33,354 nt of DNA from an uncultured Clostridia bacterium (GCA_944386115.1 CALWZV010000014.1:1-33354), one strand, 5' to 3'; shown: positions 16,497-26,136, numbered from the stretch's first letter. Notes: generated from the sequence alone by a model not told the origin. Numbers and translations are program-made.

Positions 16497-17804
16497 TTGA
16501 ATAATTTAAATGTTGGTTTTGTACATTTGGGATGTTCTAAAAATTTGATAGACACTGAAATGGCAATAGGAGTATTTAAAAATGCCGGGTATAATATCGT
16601 AAATTGCGCATATGAAGCAGATATAATAGTTGTAAATACATGTGGGTTTATACAATCAGCAAAACAAGAAGCAATAAATACAATACTTGAGATGGCAGAA
16701 TATAAAAAAAAAAATTGTAAATATTTAATTGTGATGGGATGTTTGGTACAAAGATATAAAAATGAACTAGAGAAAAACCTTAAAGAAGTTGATTTATTTA
16801 TTTCAATAGATGAATATGCGAAATTTTGGGACATGATAAATAAATTATTAAAAAATAAAGAAGTAAAAGAAGAGAATATGGAATATAGATTAAGAGAAAT
16901 ATCTACTGGAAAAAATACTGCATATTTAAAGATTGCAGAAGGATGTAGCAATAATTGTACATATTGTGCAATACCTAAAATAAGGGGAAAATATATCTCT
17001 AGACCAATAGAGGATGTATTAGAAGAAGCAAAAGAATTATATAAAAAAGGTTACAAAGAATTAATTGTTGTTGCACAAGACACAACAAAATATGGCGTTG
17101 ATTTATATGGAGAGTCAAAATTAGCTTATCTTTTAGAAGAATTGGCAAAAATTAATTTCACATGGATTAGATTCTTATATTCATATCCAGAAAGTATTGA
17201 TGAAAATTTAATTCAGACAGTAAAAAAGAACAAAAACATTTGCAATTATTTTGATATTCCTATTCAACATATTTCTGATAAAATCTTAAGAAGAATGAAT
17301 AGAAAAAGTAGTTCTGAAAAAATAAAGAAACTAATAAAACATATAAGAGAAGAAATTCCAGATGTTATAATAAGAACATCATTAATAGTTGGCTTCCCAG
17401 GTGAAACTCAAGAAGATTTTGAAGAATTATATGATTTTGTAAAAGTTACAAAATTTGATAGATTGGGAGTGTTCATGTATTCTAAAGAAGAAGGAACACC
17501 TGCTGAAAAATTAGATAATCAAATACATCCAATGACTAAAAAAAGTAGATATAATAAAATCATGAGTTTGCAAAATGAAATCTCAAAACTAAAATCTCAA
17601 AATAAAATTGGAAAAACATATAAAGCATTAATAGAGGGAACATCAAATGATGGTAGATACTATATTGCAAGAACTTATATGGATATACCAGAGACAGACG
17701 GAATATTATTTATAGAAAAGAAAGAAGAGAATTTAGAAGGCAATTTTGTAAATTGTAAAATAAAAAAAGAAAAAATATATGATTTATTTGGTACAATTAT
17801 ATAA
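16497..17804 (+). CDS. rimO: Ribosomal protein S12 methylthiotransferase RimO
   Basis: I choose TTG 16497 because AGGAGG (16481-16486) is 10 nt upstream; ATG 16488 in the same frame is only 1 nt from it. 435 residues. The N-terminal MTTase domain has GCSKNLIDTEM, VNTCGFI and VMGCL, whose cysteines bind the auxiliary iron-sulfur cluster. The radical-SAM domain has CSNNCTYCAIPKIRGKYISR (CxxxCxxC) and VVAQDTTKYG.DLYG, which mark RimO rather than MiaB. A C-terminal TRAM domain follows. It adds the 2-methylthio group to Asp of S12. It overlaps no CGG site and follows rng closely. Confidence 0.92.
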   Translation: MNNLNVGFVHLGCSKNLIDTEMAIGVFKNAGYNIVNCAYEADIIVVNTCGFIQSAKQEAINTILEMAEYKKKNCKYLIVMGCLVQRYKNELEKNLKEVDLFISIDEYAKFWDMINKLLKNKEVKEENMEYRLREISTGKNTAYLKIAEGCSNNCTYCAIPKIRGKYISRPIEDVLEEAKELYKKGYKELIVVAQDTTKYGVDLYGESKLAYLLEELAKINFTWIRFLYSYPESIDENLIQTVKKNKNICNYFDIPIQHISDKILRRMNRKSSSEKIKKLIKHIREEIPDVIIRTSLIVGFPGETQEDFEELYDFVKVTKFDRLGVFMYSKEEGTPAEKLDNQIHPMTKKSRYNKIMSLQNEISKLKSQNKIGKTYKALIEGTSNDGRYYIARTYMDIPETDGILFIEKKEENLEGNFVNCKIKKEKIYDLFGTII

Positions 17805-17818
17805 ATTTATGATATAAT
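17788..17818 (+). promoter_or_regulatory. Probable extended -10 promoter of the lipoprotein gene
   Basis: TGA-TATAAT with TATAAT at 17813-17818 is a good extended -10. The -35 (TTGGTA, 17788-17793) is 19 nt away and weak. It overlaps the end of rimO. Confidence 0.5.
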
Positions 17819-17850
17819 TACCAATATAATAAAGAAAGGGGAAATAAAAC

Positions 17851-18477
17851 ATGAAAACTAAATTAAAAACAATGCTAGTAGTACTAGTAGCACTATTATT
17901 ATCTGCATTACTTTTAACAGGCTGTATGGATAAAGAAGAAAATGTTCAAACACCATCTAATAATCAAGAAGAGTCTGTTAATTCTACAGAAGAAGAAAAT
18001 ATTCCAGTTGTAAATAGTGAGATTACAGCAGAAACAGAAGGATATACAACATATACATATGGAGATGACAATATACAATTTTCATACCCAGACACATGGG
18101 TATCTGTAGGAACAGATGATACACCTTTGTTTTTAGATAATAATGGAACTGGAACAAGTGCAGGAATAGTAAAAGAAGAAATTCCAAGCTCAATTTCATT
18201 TGATGGATATATAGAAGCTGCTAAAATACAAGTAAAATCTCAATTAACAGTTGAAGGAGATATTAATCAAGAAAAAATTAATTTGAATGGAAGAGAAGCT
18301 TATCAATTATCTTATGTTGCAAAATCTGATGAAGATAATACTGTTAGTATTTTACAAACTATTATAAAAGAGGATAACACAGTATATGCATTAACAGTTG
18401 GAACATTACAAGATAATTATGAAGATTTAAAAGAAACAATTGAAACAATATCAGCAAGCTTAAGAAAAGGAGAATAA
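17851..18477 (+). CDS. Lipoprotein with PsbP-like (DUF1795-type) C-terminal domain
   Basis: ATG 17851 with AAAGGGG upstream; 208 residues. A signal peptide of Lys-rich start plus hydrophobic core ends in lipobox LLTGC (Cys at about residue 25), so it is anchored in the outer face of the membrane. Residues about 30-60 are an Asn/Glu/Ser-rich linker. The rest begins FSYPDTWVSVG and has ISFDGYIEAAK and YQLSYVAKSDED, the layout of PsbP/Mog1-like sensor or stress lipoproteins in Clostridia. The function is not known. It is monocistronic, with a terminator shared with feoB. Confidence 0.8.
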   Translation: MKTKLKTMLVVLVALLLSALLLTGCMDKEENVQTPSNNQEESVNSTEEENIPVVNSEITAETEGYTTYTYGDDNIQFSYPDTWVSVGTDDTPLFLDNNGTGTSAGIVKEEIPSSISFDGYIEAAKIQVKSQLTVEGDINQEKINLNGREAYQLSYVAKSDEDNTVSILQTIIKEDNTVYALTVGTLQDNYEDLKETIETISASLRKGE

Positions 18478-18488
18478 AGGAATTCCAA

Positions 18489-18537
18489 ATTAAAATAAAA
18501 GACATCTAATTTTTACTAGATGTCTTTTATTTTGGAT
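18489..18537. terminator. Bidirectional terminator between lipoprotein and feoB
   Basis: AAAATAAAAGACATCTA pairs with TAGATGTCTTTTATTTT. The A-run/T-run flanks let it work for both convergent units. Confidence 0.85.
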
Positions 18538-18564
18538 TTTTATTAACAAAAACAAGCTAAAATT

Positions 18565-20683
18565 TTATATTAAATGGAAAATATTCCACATTAATGTTGT
18601 AAACATACAAACAATTATGCCACAAATGGTTGGGATAATAAAACTTAATATGGCCCATTTCCACTTTCCAGTTTCCTTTTTTATTGTTAGAAGTGTTGTG
18701 CTACATGGAAAGTGCATTAATGAAAATAGCATTACATTAATTGCTGTTAAAAATGTCCACCCGTTTTGAATTAATATTTCACCAATAGCTGAAATATCAC
18801 TTACTTCAATTAAACTACCATGAGACAAATAACTCATTAAAATAATTGGAAGTACTATTTCATTTGCAGGAAGCCCTAAAATAAAAGCGGTAAGAATATA
18901 TCCATCTAAGCCCATAAGATTTGCAAAAGGATCTAAGAAATTTGCTACATGAGTTAAAATACTAATGTCACCAATATATATATTTGCAAAAATCCAAATA
19001 ACAATTCCAGCTGGAATTGCAATTAAAATTGCACGCCCTAAAACAAATAATGTTCTGTCAAATATAGATCTTATAAAAATTTTACCAATTTGCGGTTTCC
19101 TATAAGGTGGTAATTCAAGAACAAAAGAAGAAGGAAATCCCTTTAAAAGAGTATTAGAAAGAATTTTGGAAATTATAAATGTAACAAAAATTCCAATAAT
19201 AACAACAATAATAACTGATATAGTTGCAATAAAAGAAGAATTATATATTCCCAAAATACTGCTACAGAATATAGTTGAAATTGTTATTAAAAAAGGAAAT
19301 CTTCCATTACATGGTACAAATACATTTGTAAGAATTGCAATAAGTCTTTCCCTTGGAGAATCAATTATTCTACAACCTGTAACACCGAGCTGCATTACAA
19401 CCAAAGCCCATACACATGGTTAATGCTTGTTTGCCGGTTGTACAAGCTTTTTTGAAAAAAGTGTCTAAATTAAAAGCAATTCTTGGGAGAAGACCTAAAT
19501 CTTCTAATATTGTAAATAAAGGGAAAAAGATTGCCATAGGGGGTAACATAACAGACACAACCCATGATAGTGTTCTATAAATTCCTAGAACACATATCTC
19601 TGTTAGCCAGTCTGGAGAATTTAAATTATTAAATATCAATAATAATTTCCATTCAATAAATCCGAAAAAATTAGAAAGCAATTCAGAAGGATAATTTGCT
19701 AAAGTAATTGTAATCCAAAATATCATCGCAAGTAAAGCAAGCATTAAAGGTATGCCATATAATTTTGATGTTACAATTTTATCTATTTTTCTATCAAATT
19801 CCCTATATTTAGTATTACTAAATTTAACTACATCTTTACAGATTTGTTCTGATTCTTTCATTATATTTTCAACTATCATGTCCTTTATGTTACTTGGTAG
19901 ATTACTTTTAATATCATCAATTTTAAATTTAATGTCTTTGATCTTAAAATTATATTTATCTTCCAATAATTCTAATAGTTTGGTATTTCCTTCTAGGAAT
20001 TTTAAACTAACCCATCTATGATTTGCACGTATGTTATTAGGTAAAAAAGATTGAATTGATGAAACAGCTTCTTCTATTTTTGAACTATAATTAATAATTC
20101 GTGGTTTGCAAATAAATTTATTTGAACATACATCTAAAACAGTTTGCATTAGATTTTTTAAAGTTTTCTTTCTCCTTGCAATAGTACCAACAACAGGAAC
20201 ACCTAAAAGTTTTTGTAACTTATTTAAATCTACATTTATACCTTTCTTTTTTGCTTCATCTAATAGATTTACACAAACAACTACTTTTTTAGAGATTTCT
20301 AAAATCTGAAAAACTAAATTAAGATTTCTTTCTAAACAAGTAGCATCAACAACAACAATCATACAATCTGGATTATCAAAACAAATGTAATTTCGTGCAA
20401 TTTCTTCTTCTTGAGAATTAGAAAGTAAAGAATATGTACCTGGTAAATCTACTAGAAGAAACCTATTACTGTTAAAATTGCAAAATCCAGAGGCGTTTTC
20501 AACAGTTTTCCCGGGCCAATTTCCTGTATGCTGATGTAATCCGAGTTAAGTTATTAAAAATAGTGCTTTTACCGAACATTAGGATTTCCGCGCTAAGCCT
20601 ACAACATAATTATAATTTGAATTTAATGCCCTTTTATTATTTTTTAATAGGTTTGAACCAGTTGAATTTCTGGAAAGTCCCAT
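18565..20683 (-). CDS. feoB: Ferrous iron transporter FeoB with four CGG +1 frameshifts
   Basis: ATG 20683 has GGAGG upstream. Segments of 31, 5, 10, 385 and 273 codons join at four CGG sites into 704 residues, the normal FeoB length. Three sites lie within 50 nt at the GTPase P-loop: the rebuilt VVGLAGNPNVGKSTIFNN uses two shifts for two invariant glycines (G32, G37), and the third (G47) joins NNLT to GLHQHTGNWPGKTVE. G3 is DLPGTYSL. The fourth site rebuilds MGFGCNAAGVTGCR in the membrane domain. FeoB imports Fe2+ under anaerobic conditions with FeoA, encoded 54 nt upstream. Without shifting only 33 residues of sense would be made. No other inactivating change is visible, which argues against a decaying gene. 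Confidence 0.93.
19385..19387 (-). other. CGG +1 shift site 10 (feoB membrane domain)
   Basis: GCT-(C)-GGT on the minus strand. Skipping C gives CNAAGVTGCRII, a highly conserved FeoB segment; zero frame gives CNAARCYRL and a stop. Confidence 0.82.
20541..20543 (-). other. CGG +1 shift site 9 (feoB G1 region)
   Basis: ACT-(C)-GGA on the minus strand; rebuilds NNLTGLHQHTGNWPGKT. Confidence 0.82.
20572..20574 (-). other. CGG +1 shift site 8 (feoB P-loop)
   Basis: GTT-(C)-GGT on the minus strand. The rebuilt residue is the invariant glycine before Lys in NVGKST, so the quadruplet must give glycine for a working GTPase. Confidence 0.85.
20588..20590 (-). other. CGG +1 shift site 7 (feoB P-loop)
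   Basis: GCG-(C)-GGA on the minus strand. The rebuilt residue is the first glycine of GNPNVGKST. Confidence 0.85.
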
Positions 20684-20737
20684 AAAAATACCTCCATAAA
20701 ATAGATAATATAATCTATTAAAAAGAAAGAAAAAAGG

Positions 20738-20959
20738 TTACAAATGAACTTCTATATTTTTAGCATCATTTTTCCTAAAAGCTATAACTGTTCCTCTAAC
20801 TTCGTAAGCTCTAATGTCACCAAACAAACTTGACATAACTGGAGTAATAACTGTATTAGGTATAATACCTAGATCTAAAAGTCTTCGCCTAATATCGCCA
20901 GTACAATTTAATTTATTAATATGTGCAGTTTTATTTATTTGTAATTCATCTAAAGTCAT
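20738..20959 (-). CDS. feoA: FeoA-type SH3-like iron transport partner
   Basis: I start at ATG 20959 (MTLDEL...), which has AAGGG about 9 nt upstream; ATG 20968 lies directly on the same site and is less likely. 73 residues, the usual size. The protein includes the family pattern NCTGDIRRRLLDLGI and a final VRGTVIAFRKNDAKNIEV, an SH3-like beta barrel. It binds FeoB in the cytoplasm and supports Fe2+ uptake. It is the first gene of feoAB on the minus strand. No CGG is present. No recognisable Fur or DtxR box was found upstream. Confidence 0.9.
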   Translation of the reverse strand: MTLDELQINKTAHINKLNCTGDIRRRLLDLGIIPNTVITPVMSSLFGDIRAYEVRGTVIAFRKNDAKNIEVHL

Positions 20960-20980
20960 TTTATCCATCCCTTCTATTTT

Positions 20981-21010
20981 ATAATATGAAAATACAAGAA
21001 AATATGACAA
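20981..21010 (-). promoter_or_regulatory. Promoter of feoAB (minus strand)
   Basis: Minus strand TTGTCA (21010-21005), 18 nt, TATTAT (20986-20981). It is back to back with the dut promoter. Confidence 0.6.
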
Positions 21011-21016
21011 TAAAAG

Positions 21017-21045
21017 TTGACACATAAAAAGAATATATATATAAT
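21017..21045 (+). promoter_or_regulatory. Promoter of dut
   Basis: TTGACA (21017-21022), 17 nt, TATAAT (21040-21045). Consensus boxes, 27 nt before the ATG. Confidence 0.88.
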
Positions 21046-21072
21046 CAAAAACAGAAAGGAATGTGATAAATA

Positions 21073-21534
21073 ATGAGCAAAAAGCGTGGTTTTGAAATTG
21101 CAAAAGGATATGAAAATATGGGAATTAATTTACCAGAAAGAAAAACAAAATACTCTGCAGGATATGATTTTGAGGCAGCAGAAGATTGTATAATTCCTGC
21201 ATTTAAATTAGGCCAAAAACCTACACTTGTAAAAACAGGAATAAAAGCATATATGGAAGATGATGAATATTTAATGATTTGTAACAGAAGTTCTAATCCA
21301 GGTAAAAAAGGTTTAGTTATGGCAAATGGAGTTGGAATAGTAGACAAAGATTATTATGGAAATGAAGATAATGATGGCCATATTATGTTTTCTTTTTTTA
21401 ATATTAAAGATTGCGACATTGAGATAAAAAAAGGTGAAAGAATAGGACAAGGAATATTCCATAAATATTTTATAACTGACACAGACAGCGCAAATAGCGA
21501 GAGAAAGGGAGGTTTCGGCTCTACAAGCATATAA
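21073..21534 (+). CDS. dut: dUTP diphosphatase
   Basis: ATG 21073 with AAAGGA upstream; 153 residues, the trimeric dUTPase size. The conserved motifs appear in order: AGYDFEAAED, NRSSNPGKKGL (phosphate binding), NGVGIVDKDYYGN (uracil and catalytic Asp), ERIGQGIF and the C-terminal P-loop-like RKGGFGSTS. It converts dUTP to dUMP and pyrophosphate, limiting uracil in DNA. Some loops are expanded (NEDNDGHIMFS), as in the Clostridium-type variants. It has its own promoter and is divergent from feoAB. Confidence 0.92.
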   Translation: MSKKRGFEIAKGYENMGINLPERKTKYSAGYDFEAAEDCIIPAFKLGQKPTLVKTGIKAYMEDDEYLMICNRSSNPGKKGLVMANGVGIVDKDYYGNEDNDGHIMFSFFNIKDCDIEIKKGERIGQGIFHKYFITDTDSANSERKGGFGSTSI

Positions 21535-21542
21535 AAGTATAA

Positions 21543-21571
21543 TTGACTTTTTCCCCAATTTATGCTATAAT
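21543..21571 (+). promoter_or_regulatory. Promoter of the carD-like gene
   Basis: TTGACT (21543-21548), 17 nt, TATAAT (21566-21571). Confidence 0.8.
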
Positions 21572-21629
21572 ACAATTGTTGTAAAAAATTAAATTTACCA
21601 ATAATTGCATAATAAAGGGAGTGGATTAT

Positions 21630-22190
21630 ATGTTTAATGTAGGTGACAGTATTTTTTATCCAATGCATGGAGCAGGAAAGATTGAAGCAATTGAAGAAAA
21701 AGATGTATTAGGAGAAAAGCAATCATATTACATACTAAAGATGCCTGGGGAAGTAAAAGTTATGGTACCAACAGCAAAAGCAGAAGAAGTAGGTGTGAGA
21801 AACATTATAGACAAAGAGTCTGCTTCAAAAGTAATAAATGTGTTAGAACATGATAGTACAGAAATGTCCATGAATTGGAATAAAAGATATAGAGACAATA
21901 TGGATAGACTAAAAAGTGGAGATATCTATGAAATAGCTGATATAGTTAGAAATTTAAGTTTCAAACAAAAAGAAAAGGGATTATCAACAGGTGAAAAGAA
22001 AATGTTACTTAATGCTAAACAAATACTAGTGAGTGAATTAGTTTTAGCACAAAATTTAAGTAAAGATGAAGTAGAAACAATGGTTGATGATAAAATTAAT
22101 ACATCATTTGAAGCATATAAGCCAAAAACAGAAAGTCAAACAGTTAAAAAATTTATCCCATTTGATAGCACAGGTACATCAGACAATTAG
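21630..22190 (+). CDS. CarD-like transcription regulator (RNA polymerase-interacting)
   Basis: ATG 21630 is chosen over GTG 21621 because AAAGGGAG lies about 9 nt before it. 186 residues. The N-terminal CarD/TRCF RNA-polymerase-interaction domain is visible in FNVGDSIFYPMHGAGKIEAIEEKDV, followed by a helical C-terminal domain (WNKRYRDNMDRLKSGDIYEIADIVRNL). It would bind the RNAP beta subunit and stabilise open complexes at some promoters. The last ~20 residues are a polar tail. Monocistronic, strong promoter, terminator after it. Confidence 0.88.
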   Translation: MFNVGDSIFYPMHGAGKIEAIEEKDVLGEKQSYYILKMPGEVKVMVPTAKAEEVGVRNIIDKESASKVINVLEHDSTEMSMNWNKRYRDNMDRLKSGDIYEIADIVRNLSFKQKEKGLSTGEKKMLLNAKQILVSELVLAQNLSKDEVETMVDDKINTSFEAYKPKTESQTVKKFIPFDSTGTSDN

Positions 22191-22209
22191 AATTATTATG
22201 ATATTATAT

Positions 22210-22251
22210 GAAATACCTTAAGATAAAAAAATATTTTAAGGTATTTTTATT
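22210..22251 (+). terminator. Terminator after the carD-like gene
   Basis: AAATACCTTAA pairs with TTAAGGTATTT, followed by T residues. Confidence 0.85.
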
Positions 22252-22389
22252 CAGCACTGAAAATAACATAATATGTAGACAAAAACAAGAAGGATTTGAA
22301 ATTAAAGCGTCGAATTATAATATATATAGGAAATAAGAGGTAGAAACTAAATGTAAAACCTCATTTTTTATAAAATAAAAGGTAATAAA

Positions 22390-24165
22390 ATGGTTTTTTA
22401 TAATGAAGATTTAATAGAAGAAATTAGAAGTTCAAATGATATAGTTGATGTAATATCTCAATATGTTGTACTGAAAAGAAGTGGCAGAAATTTTTTCGGA
22501 TTATGTCCATTTCATAAAGAAAAATCACCATCATTTTCAGTTTCGCCAGATAAGCAAATATTTCATTGCTTTGGATGTGGAGTTGGAGGAAATGTAATAC
22601 ATTTTATTAGTAAGATAGAAAATATAGATTTTAAAGAAACTCTAGAATTACTAGCAGAAAGAGCTGGAATTCCATTACCAGATAACAATTCTTACGAAGA
22701 TAATAAAAAACAAAATATAAAATCAAATATATATAAAATTAATGAATATACAGCAAAATTTTTCCATGAGAATTTATACAAACCAACATCAAAACAAGCA
22801 CAGGAATATATAAAACTCAGAAAATTGGACAACAAAACTTTAAAATCCTTTTTAATAGGATATTCAACTACATATAACGAACTATACAAAGCTCTGATAA
22901 AAGAAGGATTTAAAGAAGAAGATATTCTAGCATCTGGACTTGTAAGTAAAACAGATGAAGGAACATACATCGACAGATTTAGGAAAAGATTAATGTTCCC
23001 AATACAAGATGTTAAAGGAAAAGTAATTGCTTTTGGAGGAAGAGTTTTGGATGATTCGAAACCAAAGTATATAAATTCATCAGAAAACTTAGTATATTCT
23101 AAAGGAAGAAATTTATATGGACTAAATGTTGCAAAACAAAATAAACTAGATGAAATTATAATTGTAGAAGGATATATGGATGCAGTTTCATTATTTCAAA
23201 GAGGAATAACAAATGTTGTGGCATCACTTGGAACAGCATTAACAGAGGCTCAAGGAAGATTACTTAGAAAATATTCACAAAAAATAGTTATTGGGTATGA
23301 TTCAGATGGTGCAGGACAAGCTGCAACAATAAGAGGATTAGAAATATTACAGAATCTTGGCTGTGATGTAAGAGTTTTGCAAATAGAAGGTGCTAAAGAT
23401 CCAGATGAATTTGTTGTAAAATATGGGAGTGGAAGATTTAATATAATAGTAGAAAAAGCAATTTCTTTAATTGAATTTAAAATCAAAATATTATCTAAAG
23501 ACTTAGATTTGGAAAATATAAATGACAAAATAAGATTTTTAAATGAAATAGCCAAAGTCCTAGCTAGTGTAGATAATGAAATTGAAAAAGAAATATACAT
23601 TGATAAAATATCTAATGAATATAAAATTTCTAAAGAAGCAATATATGCAGAAGTGAATAAACAATCTGAAAAAATAAATAATGTAAATTCCAATATTTTA
23701 GAAAAAAGAACAATTATCAAGGCAAAAAAACAAGACGATTCTATGCCAAAAGAAGACTTAAAAAGGGAAAACATGATAATTTCATTAATTATAAACAATA
23801 ATGCATATGGAAGAATAAAAGATATAATTAAGCCTGAAGACTTAAAACTTGTCCAAAATCAGAAGATATTAAGAAAGCTGTATGAAGAATTCCAAAAAGG
23901 AGATATTAATAGTAATAATGTATTAAATTTATTTGAGGATCAGGATTTAATTAATCATTTAACAGAAATTCTTGCAGGTGATTATGAAATAATTAATGTA
24001 GATAAAGCAATAGAAGATATTATAAATAAATACAAAGAAGAAAAGCTAAGAAATAAAAAAGAAGAAATTATGGAGAAAATTAACAATAAAACAATTTCTC
24101 CGGAAGAAAAAACAGAATTACTAAAAGAAGTAATGAATATAAACAGAGAATTGAAAAAATTATAG
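22390..24165 (+). CDS. dnaG: DNA primase DnaG
   Basis: ATG 22390 with AAAGG upstream; 591 residues. The CHC2 zinc-binding domain is [16 protein letters not shown]...[10 protein letters not shown] (about residues 39-65). The RNAP-like basic core includes [11 protein letters not shown] and [17 protein letters not shown]. The TOPRIM domain has [12 protein letters not shown] and [12 protein letters not shown] with catalytic acids. The C-terminal ~150 residues are the helicase-binding region. It makes RNA primers at replication forks. rpoD follows 11 nt later, the familiar macromolecular-synthesis arrangement. No CGG codon is present. Confidence 0.95.
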   Translation: MVFYNEDLIEEIRSSNDIVDVISQYVVLKRSGRNFFGLCPFHKEKSPSFSVSPDKQIFHCFGCGVGGNVIHFISKIENIDFKETLELLAERAGIPLPDNNSYEDNKKQNIKSNIYKINEYTAKFFHENLYKPTSKQAQEYIKLRKLDNKTLKSFLIGYSTTYNELYKALIKEGFKEEDILASGLVSKTDEGTYIDRFRKRLMFPIQDVKGKVIAFGGRVLDDSKPKYINSSENLVYSKGRNLYGLNVAKQNKLDEIIIVEGYMDAVSLFQRGITNVVASLGTALTEAQGRLLRKYSQKIVIGYDSDGAGQAATIRGLEILQNLGCDVRVLQIEGAKDPDEFVVKYGSGRFNIIVEKAISLIEFKIKILSKDLDLENINDKIRFLNEIAKVLASVDNEIEKEIYIDKISNEYKISKEAIYAEVNKQSEKINNVNSNILEKRTIIKAKKQDDSMPKEDLKRENMIISLIINNNAYGRIKDIIKPEDLKLVQNQKILRKLYEEFQKGDINSNNVLNLFEDQDLINHLTEILAGDYEIINVDKAIEDIINKYKEEKLRNKKEEIMEKINNKTISPEEKTELLKEVMNINRELKKL

Positions 24166-24176
24166 GGGGTTTTATA

Positions 24177-25361
24177 ATGAAAAAATCTAAAAAAGATGAA
24201 GAACTTAATAATACTGAGACTGTTGAAAGCAAAAATATTAATGGTGAAAAAAATGATAGTAATGATGAAAAATTAAAAGATGAGAGTGTTACAAATGAAA
24301 AAGTAAAAAACATTTTGCAAAAAGCAAAAGAAAAAGGTGAAATAACATATGGAGAACTTGCAACAGAATTAGGAGATATAAACCCAGATCAAATAGATAA
24401 AGTATTTGATGCTTTTGAAGAATTTGGTGTAGATGTTTTGAAAGATGATATAGATGAACCAGACTTAGAAGACTTACAAGAAGTTGAAGAAATAAAATTA
24501 GAAGATATGGATATTGCCAATTTTGATGGTATAAATATAGATGACCCTGTTAGAATGTATTTAAGAGAAATTGGAAGAATTCCACTTTTAACATATGATG
24601 AGGAATTGGAGCTAGCCAAAAGAGTATTAGATGGAGATGAAGAAGCTAAAAAGAGGTTGGTAGAGGCAAACTTAAGATTAGTTGTTAGTATTGCAAAAAA
24701 ATATGTTGGAAGAGGCATGCTATTTTTAGACTTAATTCAAGAAGGAAATATGGGACTAATAAAAGCAGTAGAAAAATTTGATTATAGAAAAGGGTATAAA
24801 TTTAGCACATATGCAACATGGTGGATAAGACAAGCTATAACAAGAGCAATAGCAGACCAAGCAAGAACAATAAGAATACCAGTACACATGGTAGAAACTA
24901 TTAATAGATTAATAAGAACATCAAGACATTTGTTACAACAATTAGGGCGTGAACCAAGTACAGAAGAAATTGCAAAGGAAATGGAATTGCCTGTAGAAAA
25001 AGTTGTAGAAATACAAAAAATAGCACAAGATCCTGTTTCATTGGAAACTCCAATAGGAGAAGAGGATGATAGCCATTTAGGAGACTTTATACCAGATGAT
25101 GATAGTCCTGCACCACATGATTCTGCATCATATACATTACTAAGAGAACAACTAGAAGATGTTATGCATACATTAACTCCAAGAGAAGCAAAAGTATTAA
25201 AGCTAAGATTTGGATTAGAAGATGGAAAAGCAAGAACACTTGAAGAAGTTGGAAGAGAGTTTATGGTTACAAGAGAAAGAATAAGACAAATAGAAGCAAA
25301 AGCATTGAGAAAATTACGTCATCCTAGTAGAAGCAAAAGACTAAGAGATTATATGAATTAA
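24177..25361 (+). CDS. rpoD: Principal sigma factor SigA/RpoD
   Basis: ATG 24177 with TAGGGGG upstream; 394 residues. An acidic N-terminus of about 110 residues (region 1.1-like) precedes region 1.2 ([17 protein letters not shown]), region 2 ([17 protein letters not shown]..., [33 protein letters not shown]), region 3 and region 4 ([37 protein letters not shown]). It directs RNAP to TTGACA/TATAAT promoters, matching those seen throughout. Arg codons here are AGA plus a few AGG/CGT, never CGG. Confidence 0.96.
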   Translation: MKKSKKDEELNNTETVESKNINGEKNDSNDEKLKDESVTNEKVKNILQKAKEKGEITYGELATELGDINPDQIDKVFDAFEEFGVDVLKDDIDEPDLEDLQEVEEIKLEDMDIANFDGINIDDPVRMYLREIGRIPLLTYDEELELAKRVLDGDEEAKKRLVEANLRLVVSIAKKYVGRGMLFLDLIQEGNMGLIKAVEKFDYRKGYKFSTYATWWIRQAITRAIADQARTIRIPVHMVETINRLIRTSRHLLQQLGREPSTEEIAKEMELPVEKVVEIQKIAQDPVSLETPIGEEDDSHLGDFIPDDDSPAPHDSASYTLLREQLEDVMHTLTPREAKVLKLRFGLEDGKARTLEEVGREFMVTRERIRQIEAKALRKLRHPSRSKRLRDYMN

Positions 25362-25365
25362 CAAG

Positions 25366-25394
25366 TTGACAAAATGTCCAAATTATGGTAACAT
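25366..25394 (+). promoter_or_regulatory. Possible promoter of the 99-residue protein
   Basis: TTGACA (25366-25371), 17 nt, TAACAT (25389-25394), a weaker -10. A structured leader follows, with inverted GTTTACC/GGTAAAC and GGTTAT/ATAACC repeats (about 25440-25500). Confidence 0.55.
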
Positions 25395-25424
25395 AAAGAT
25401 TAGTTAGTATTATAGTGAAAAGAG

Positions 25425-25472
25425 GTGAAAATCAAATTTAGTTTACCAGGGATTAATTTTATATCAAAATAA
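25425..25472 (+). CDS. Possible 15-codon leader peptide
   Basis: GTG 25425 overlaps AAGAGG and encodes MKIKFSLPGINFISK before TAA. It sits in the structured leader of the next gene. It may be a leader peptide or a chance frame. Confidence 0.25.
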   Translation: MKIKFSLPGINFISK

Positions 25473-25518
25473 TATAGGTAAACAGGTTATTATATAACCA
25501 TAATAATTTGATAAATAT

Positions 25519-25818
25519 ATGGGTGTAACAAGAGATTTGTTAAATGCAATAAGAGAATTTAAAAATAGTTTTTCATCAAAAGAAGATACTATGACAGATG
25601 AAGAAATATCTAAAGATTTAATGGCTATAGAGGAAGAACAGAAAAAAGTACGTAAAGAATCAGAAAATGTGGAAAATATACATGAGCAAACAAGAACTGG
25701 TGGTCATGGAATTTATCTTAAAGGAAGAACTAAAGTAAAAGAGAGAGAAGAAAATAAAACAAGACCTCCAAGACCTGTAAAAGGCAAAAAAATAGAAAAA
25801 GAAGAACAGGAAAGATAA
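25519..25818 (+). CDS. Small charged hypothetical protein
   Basis: ATG 25519, 99 residues, with no clear ribosome binding site. The N-terminus MGVTRDLLNAIREFKNSFSS is amphipathic. The middle is Glu/Lys-rich and likely helical, and the C-terminus is a basic, Pro/Arg/Lys tail (TRPPRPVKGKKIEKEEQER). I recognise no domain. It is predicted cytoplasmic and partly disordered. The long hairpin-rich leader and poor ribosome site suggest translational control or a downstream start (e.g. MTDEEIS). Confidence 0.5.
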   Translation: MGVTRDLLNAIREFKNSFSSKEDTMTDEEISKDLMAIEEEQKKVRKESENVENIHEQTRTGGHGIYLKGRTKVKEREENKTRPPRPVKGKKIEKEEQER

Positions 25819-25854
25819 ATAATTAATATTAAACAGTAATATTTAAAATTATAG

Positions 25855-25883
25855 TTGACAAAAGTAATAAAATTAATTATAAT
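25855..25883 (+). promoter_or_regulatory. Promoter of tRNA-Met
   Basis: TTGACA (25855-25860), 17 nt, TATAAT (25878-25883). The tRNA begins 14 nt later. Confidence 0.85.
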
Positions 25884-25896
25884 ATTACTTGTTCAT

Positions 25897-25973
25897 GGCG
25901 AAGTAGCTCAGTTGGCTAGAGCATACGGTTCATACCCGTCAGGTCGGTGGTTCAAGTCCACTCTTCGCTACCA
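25897..25973 (+). tRNA. tRNA-Met (anticodon CAT), CCA encoded
   Basis: 77 nt including CCA. The acceptor stem GGCGAAG pairs with CTTCGCT, starting with a G-T pair. The D arm has AGCTCAGTTGGCTAGAGC, the anticodon loop is TTCATAC, and the T arm is GGTGG-TTCAAGT-CCAC. It resembles the Bacillus elongator tRNA-Met. tRNA-Ile2 (lysidine-modified CAT) cannot be fully excluded from sequence. It is the only tRNA in the window, so the tRNA that reads CGG or CGGN must be sought elsewhere. Confidence 0.93.
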
Positions 25974-25983
25974 CTTAAAAATG

Positions 25984-26027
25984 TCGAGGATTAGAGTTTT
26001 ATTTTTATAATCTTATCCTCGATTTTT
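25984..26027 (+). terminator. Terminator after tRNA-Met
   Basis: TCGAGGAT...ATCCTCGA stem followed by TTTTTTA. Confidence 0.85.
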
Positions 26028-26136
26028 TATGTACTCTTAAACAGTTTTTGAAAAAATAAAATTACATAAAAGGGAAATATTGTATTAATGAAAGATGGTA
26101 CTGAAATTGCCCAAAATTACTCTACCTCTTATCATT

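Noticed and set aside
20969..21016. Fur or DtxR operator in front of feoA
   Set aside because: No palindrome close to either consensus could be seen in the short divergent region.
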